Shown here: positions 41,059-44,372 of the stretch, piece after piece
Layout: each line of letters opens with the position of its first letter
How positions within the stretch are numbered: position 1 is the first letter of the stretch
Source: Candidatus Aenigmatarchaeota archaeon
GTDB taxonomy: Archaea > Aenigmatarchaeota > Aenigmatarchaeia > QMZP01 > JAFGSV01
Length of the DNA stretch: 44,372 nt
Reading direction: 5' to 3'
NCBI GenBank assembly: GCA_016934325.1
Contig: JAFGSV010000012.1
Span: 1-44,372 of the forward strand
Notes under the pieces: generated by a model
What the model saw: the letters and a program-made list of their open reading frames with translations, nothing else
Database searches by the model: none
What the model was told of the DNA's origin: nothing
Position numbers and translations under genes: made by a program

Positions 41059-41967
41059 TCACGGTATCGTCCTGTATTTGCTGTTTACCAGGACCAGTTC
41101 TGTCAGGAAGAGCGCGACCGCGATGAGCATGAGGTAAGACGAGAGGTCCAGGGACAGCTGCCTGGTGGTCGACACCGCTATGTCCTCGTAAGCCCGGAGC
41201 AGCTCTTCCTCGGTCTCCGCAAGGTAGAACCTCCCGCCGGTCCTCTCGGCTATGAGTTGCAGCGTGCCGCTATCGAGACCCGACACGAAGGTAGTGTTCG
41301 CTACAACGGCGCCCTCCTCCGTCCCGATGCCTATGGTGTGTATGACGATGCCGAAGCCCGACGCGTAATCCAGGGCCTCCTCGACCCCTATCCCGACGTT
41401 GTTCTGGCCGTCCGTCAGCAGCACTATGACCTTTTCCCTGTCGCTCGCGACAAGCATGTTGGCGGAGCTCACTATCGCCTCCCCGATGGCGGTCCCTCCC
41501 GCCAGCTCGATGTCGACGCCGGACACGGCGGCCTTGACGTCATCCATGTCGTAAGTGAGCTCCTGCCTGACGAAGGACGCCCCGGCGAAGCTAATGACCC
41601 CCACCCGGGTATCCGCCGGCAGCGTGTCCACGAAGCTCAATGCGGCATCCTTGGCCGCCTCCACCCTGCTTGGGGGGTAGTCCTGGGCGAGCATGCTGGC
41701 GCTCGCGTCTATCGCGAGGGCATAGTCCGCCACGCCCCCGGCCCCTTCGTAGATTAACACGGTACCCGTCAGGGCGAAAACGAGGAAGATGAGAGTGAGC
41801 ACCCTCAGTATCAGCAGCGGGTAGTTCTTGCTCAGTATCTTCTTGCCGAAGATGCGCTCGAGGGCCTCGTAGTTGGCGAACAGCATGGCCTTCCTCTTGA
41901 TCTTCCTGAGGCTGACGAAATGGATGAGCATGATCACCGGCACTATCAGGAAGAACCACAGGTACAT
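41059..41967 (-). CDS. BatA-like VWA-domain membrane protein
   Basis: The protein has 302 residues from the ATG at 41967. Helices at about 2-19 and 51-72 precede a von Willebrand A domain with an intact MIDAS motif, D-A-S-A-S (87-91). T-D-G-Q-N-N follows later, and a C-terminal helix lies near 275-292. This is the BatA-type layout found in MoxR-DUF58-VWA operons. The frame is open further upstream. A Shine-Dalgarno-like GGAGG lies 8 bases before an in-frame ATT at 41991, while the ATG has no such site, so the true start may be non-ATG. The third gene of the operon; it probably acts in metal-dependent protein binding at the membrane. Confidence 0.88.
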   Translation of the reverse strand: MYLWFFLIVPVIMLIHFVSLRKIKRKAMLFANYEALERIFGKKILSKNYPLLILRVLTLIFLVFALTGTVLIYEGAGGVADYALAIDASASMLAQDYPPSRVEAAKDAALSFVDTLPADTRVGVISFAGASFVRQELTYDMDDVKAAVSGVDIELAGGTAIGEAIVSSANMLVASDREKVIVLLTDGQNNVGIGVEEALDYASGFGIVIHTIGIGTEEGAVVANTTFVSGLDSGTLQLIAERTGGRFYLAETEEELLRAYEDIAVSTTRQLSLDLSSYLMLIAVALFLTELVLVNSKYRTIP

Positions 41968-41981
41968 AGGGCTTACGAACG

Positions 41982-42875
41982 TTATCTGAATAGCAATTCC
42001 CTCCTCTTCAGGAACTTGAGCACGGGTAGTATGAAACCCTCCTTGGTCGATATCTCGAGGCAATCCCACCGCGCGCTGTTGAAGACCTCCTTCAGCCTCC
42101 TCTCCTCTTCGGCCACGTAGCTCTCGAACCCCAGCCTCGCCTTGTCGGCGCAGTCTATCAGCATCTCCTTGGCGGAATAGGGATCGGACACGACCACCCG
42201 GCCCGACTCGGGCGGCAGCCGCTGGTCCCTCGGGTCCCTGACTATGACGGCGACCCCGTCGAACTTGCCGCTGACGTCCTTCACGGTCTTCTCCCAGCCC
42301 CTCTCCATGCCTATGAAATCCGATATGAGGAAGACGAGGCACTTATCGCCCGTCGTTCTCTTCAGGAAATTCAGCGCGGCGCTTATCTTGAAGCCTCCCC
42401 CGTAGAATCTAGGAGTGAGCAGATGCTTGAGCAGGACGTAATGATGGTTCTTGCTCTTCCCGGTTGGCAGGAACTTGACGACCTTGTCCGTGAACAGAAC
42501 CAGCCCTATCTTGTCGCCGCTTCTCAGGACGAAGTGGCTCAGGGCAGCGACGAGCTCCGCCGCGTACTCGTGCTTGAGCTTTTCGGTGGAGCCGAACAGC
42601 ATGCTGTTGCTGACGTCCACCATGAAGAAGACGTCCATGTCCCTCTCCTCCCTGAACTGCCTTATTAGCAGCCGGTTCGCCCTCTTGCTTGCCTTCCAGT
42701 CGATTTCCGAGGCGTCGTCGCTGCTCACGTACTCCCTGAAATCCTCAAAGTCCAGGCCCTTGCCCTTGAATATCTTCCTGAAGCGGCTCACTATGTGGGT
42801 CTCTGTCAGCACGCCCAGCGCAACGTCCAGATCCCTCATGACAGAATTAACGTTTATCCTTAGCTCTGCTACCAT
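41982..42875 (-). CDS. DUF58 / VWA-like protein
   Basis: This 297-residue protein has the DUF58 signature F-K-G-K-G-L-D-F-E-D-F-R-E-Y with D-W-K-A-S-K-R (about 37-65) and a VWA-like MIDAS D-V-S-N-S (87-91). It is soluble, with no clear membrane helix. In known MoxR operons DUF58 proteins act with the AAA+ ATPase, often in assembling or modifying protein complexes. The ATG follows the moxR stop codon with no gap (TAAATG), so translation is probably coupled. Confidence 0.93.
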   Translation of the reverse strand: MVAELRINVNSVMRDLDVALGVLTETHIVSRFRKIFKGKGLDFEDFREYVSSDDASEIDWKASKRANRLLIRQFREERDMDVFFMVDVSNSMLFGSTEKLKHEYAAELVAALSHFVLRSGDKIGLVLFTDKVVKFLPTGKSKNHHYVLLKHLLTPRFYGGGFKISAALNFLKRTTGDKCLVFLISDFIGMERGWEKTVKDVSGKFDGVAVIVRDPRDQRLPPESGRVVVSDPYSAKEMLIDCADKARLGFESYVAEEERRLKEVFNSARWDCLEISTKEGFILPVLKFLKRRELLFR

Positions 42876-43865
42876 TTAGGGCACCGGTACCTTTGAGAGG
42901 ACCTCAGTTATGATCTGGTCAGTGCTCACGTTCTCCGCCAGCCCCTCGTAGTTGAGTATTATCCTGTGCCTGAGGACGTTGTGCGCCACCTCCTTGATGT
43001 GCGCCGGGGTGACGAACGTCTGCCCCTTGATCATGGCGAAGGCCTTGCTTGACATGAAGAGGAATATGGATGCCCTGGGAGAAGCCCCCCACTCGATGTA
43101 TTTGCCCAGTTCGATGCCGTACTTTTTCGGGTCCCTGGTGGATTCGACAAGCTCGACTATGTACTGCTCGACCTCCTTGCTGAGGAATACGCTCTTCGAG
43201 GTCTCCTGCATCTCCATTATCTTCTCCAGGTTCGTCACGGCGTTCAGCGGGTAATCCTCGAAGCGCTTCAGCTGGATGTTCCTCTTGAGAATGTCCTTCT
43301 CCTCATCGAAGGTCGGATAGACCATCCTGATCTTGAACAGGAACCTGTCGATCTGCGCCTCCGGGAGGGGATACGTCCCGCTCGTCTCTATCGGGTTCTC
43401 CGTCGCCAGGACGAAGAAAGGCCTCATCATGGGGAACGTCTCCTTGCCTATGGTCACCTGCCTCTCCGCCATGGCCTCCAGCATGGCCGACTGGACCTTT
43501 GGAGGAGCCCTGTTGATCTCGTCCGCGAGCACGTAGTTGGCGAAGACGGGCCCCTTTATGACATAGAAGCCCTTCTGCTCGTTGTACGCGGTCAGGCCCG
43601 TTATGTCGGTCGGCAGCAGGTCCACGGTGAACTGTATCCTCTGGAAAACCCCTCCCGTCACCTTGGCCAGCGTCCTGATGAGCAGGGTCTTTGCGATGCC
43701 GGGGACGCCTTCCACGAGAATATGGCCGTCCGCGAGCAGGCCGTTCATTATGGTGTCTATGGTGTCCTCCTGGCCCACGACCACCTTCGATACCTCCTTC
43801 TTGATGTCCCGCATTACGCCCTGATATTCCTTTATCTTTGACTTCAGGGCCGCGTCGCCGTCCAT
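42876..43865 (-). CDS. moxR: MoxR-type AAA+ ATPase
   Basis: The protein has 329 residues from the ATG at 43865. Walker A is G-V-P-G-I-A-K-T (53-60) and Walker B is V-L-A-D-E-I-N-R-A (112-120). Further motifs are A-T-E-N-P-I-E, the Q-I-D-R-F-L-F arginine-finger region and the sensor-2-like G-A-S-P-R-A. MoxR ATPases act as chaperone-like machines that mature specific complexes. It is the first gene of a moxR-DUF58-VWA operon facing the surface-protein island. A TTG at 43874 in frame is an alternative start. The TATA-like box (about 43889-43895) favours the ATG with a leaderless mRNA. Confidence 0.95.
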   Translation of the reverse strand: MDGDAALKSKIKEYQGVMRDIKKEVSKVVVGQEDTIDTIMNGLLADGHILVEGVPGIAKTLLIRTLAKVTGGVFQRIQFTVDLLPTDITGLTAYNEQKGFYVIKGPVFANYVLADEINRAPPKVQSAMLEAMAERQVTIGKETFPMMRPFFVLATENPIETSGTYPLPEAQIDRFLFKIRMVYPTFDEEKDILKRNIQLKRFEDYPLNAVTNLEKIMEMQETSKSVFLSKEVEQYIVELVESTRDPKKYGIELGKYIEWGASPRASIFLFMSSKAFAMIKGQTFVTPAHIKEVAHNVLRHRIILNYEGLAENVSTDQIITEVLSKVPVP

Positions 43866-43885
43866 ATAATACAATTGGCCTCGCT

Positions 43886-43897
43886 GGATATAAATTT
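43886..43897 (-). promoter_or_regulatory. TATA-like box for the moxR operon
   Basis: On the minus strand it reads AAATTTATATCC, about 27 bases before the moxR ATG at 43865. This implies leaderless transcription. Confidence 0.5.
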
Positions 43898-44056
43898 GTT
43901 AGAAAAGCGGACGGAGCGAAAGTGGAAAGGAAGAATGGCGCGGCCATGTTCGCGGTTCGGGCGGCTTCTTGCCGATGCATTTTCCCGGCCGCAAGGGTTA
44001 GCGCCCGGGCAGAGGAAGTTATTTAGGTTTTCCAGAACAATTATTATCAGGTGAAT

Positions 44057-44372
44057 ATGGCGGATTTTGCTAGATATGTTGCGATTCTGATGATCGTTCT
44101 TTCCCTAGCCGCAGCCGCCTCTTTAATCAGGGCCGGTATAACAGGATTCTTCGCGTACTCGTCGGGCACGAACTCGAGCCTCGGCATATGGGACCAGACG
44201 GAGAGCAAGGGCGGCGCAATAACGAGGTATACATATCCAACATCATTTGAACAGACCGGTGAATGCTATAAGTCGCAGAGCCTGGCTGACATATTATTTT
44301 TCGCAAACTACAGCAACTCGTCGGACGTTCCCATAAACGCCGGCATGGGGAATTGCCAAATCAGATATGACA
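44057..44372 (+). CDS. Signal-anchored protein, runs off right edge
   Basis: 105 codons are visible without a stop. A hydrophobic helix (about 6-25) is followed by G-I-T-G-F-F-A-Y, then a polar Ser/Thr/Asn-rich outer part with two Cys. It belongs by its N-terminus to the same anchored group as the genes at 34110, 34891 and 35537. AT-rich elements upstream (about 44020-44027 and 44038-44049) may hold the promoter. The 43875-44056 stretch before it shows no convincing gene. Confidence 0.75.
   Translation, partial: MADFARYVAILMIVLSLAAAASLIRAGITGFFAYSSGTNSSLGIWDQTESKGGAITRYTYPTSFEQTGECYKSQSLADILFFANYSNSSDVPINAGMGNCQIRYD

Noticed and set aside
41968-42342. Long N-terminal extension of the VWA frame
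   Set aside because: It overlaps the DUF58 gene in another frame with Arg/Gly-rich sequence. VWA proteins of this type start at the first membrane helix.
43838-44026. 62-codon plus frame before the last gene
   Set aside because: It overlaps the moxR start and promoter, is Arg/Ala-rich, and has no start context or domain.
1-44372. CRISPR array, tRNA, rRNA or insertion sequence
   Set aside because: I saw no regularly spaced short repeats, no cloverleaf-like intergenic sequence and no transposase. The repeats found are coding-module copies or short operator-like elements.

Overview
The window looks like a chromosomal segment of an archaeon, most probably a DPANN-type lineage (Woesearchaeota- or Diapherotrites-like; this placement is inference). 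The housekeeping genes are archaeal: a bifunctional fructose-1,6-bisphosphate aldolase/phosphatase, a short archaeal triosephosphate isomerase, class II HMG-CoA reductase for isoprenoid lipids, the diphthamide enzyme Dph2, PCNA, an RPA-like OB-fold protein and a DUF357-like protein. Many genes have a TATA-like box about 25-30 bases before the start codon and no leader. Others sit in tight operons with ATGA overlaps. No gene-free stretch exceeds about 300 bases; the largest gaps are about 190-220 bases (11178-11399, 17433-17639, 43875-44056). I saw no rRNA, tRNA, CRISPR array or insertion sequence.

Layout. 1-7491 is the 3' part of a very large surface protein, open at the left edge. 7552-11177 is a sugar-phosphate block: the aldolase/phosphatase converges on an operon tpiA - HIT protein - phosphohexomutase. 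11369-12490 is an AT-rich mobile module: a ribbon-helix-helix-like protein followed by a LAGLIDADG homing endonuclease whose end overlaps the end of hmgA. 12451-17432 is compact core gene territory (hmgA, dph2, small membrane and unknown genes, OB-fold protein, pcn).

17640-39969 is a surface and secreted protein island. It holds a 3752-residue N-terminally anchored giant in an operon with two membrane Ig-like proteins and a 56-residue protein that repeats the giant's own cytoplasmic N-terminal domain. After it come a secreted beta-helix/FG-GAP protein, a set of small anchored beta-sandwich proteins (two of them tandem paralogues with identical DNA blocks), a second Ig-like array protein and a Cys-rich anchored protein. 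39966-41036 is an anchored cytoplasmic scaffold-like protein. 41059-43865 is an opposing moxR - DUF58 - VWA operon. At 44057 another anchored protein starts and runs off the right edge.

How they may fit together (inference): the island could encode a glycosylated cell-surface apparatus, dense in N-x-S/T sequons, whose assembly could involve the MoxR/VWA module next to it. Shared parts recur across separate genes: a post-membrane T-G-[FM] signature, a beta-helix followed by a [IL]-R-[KR]-W-[YH] domain, a small C-terminal beta domain, and a G-P-Y cytoplasmic domain. This points to a modular surface repertoire that is reshuffled by recombination.
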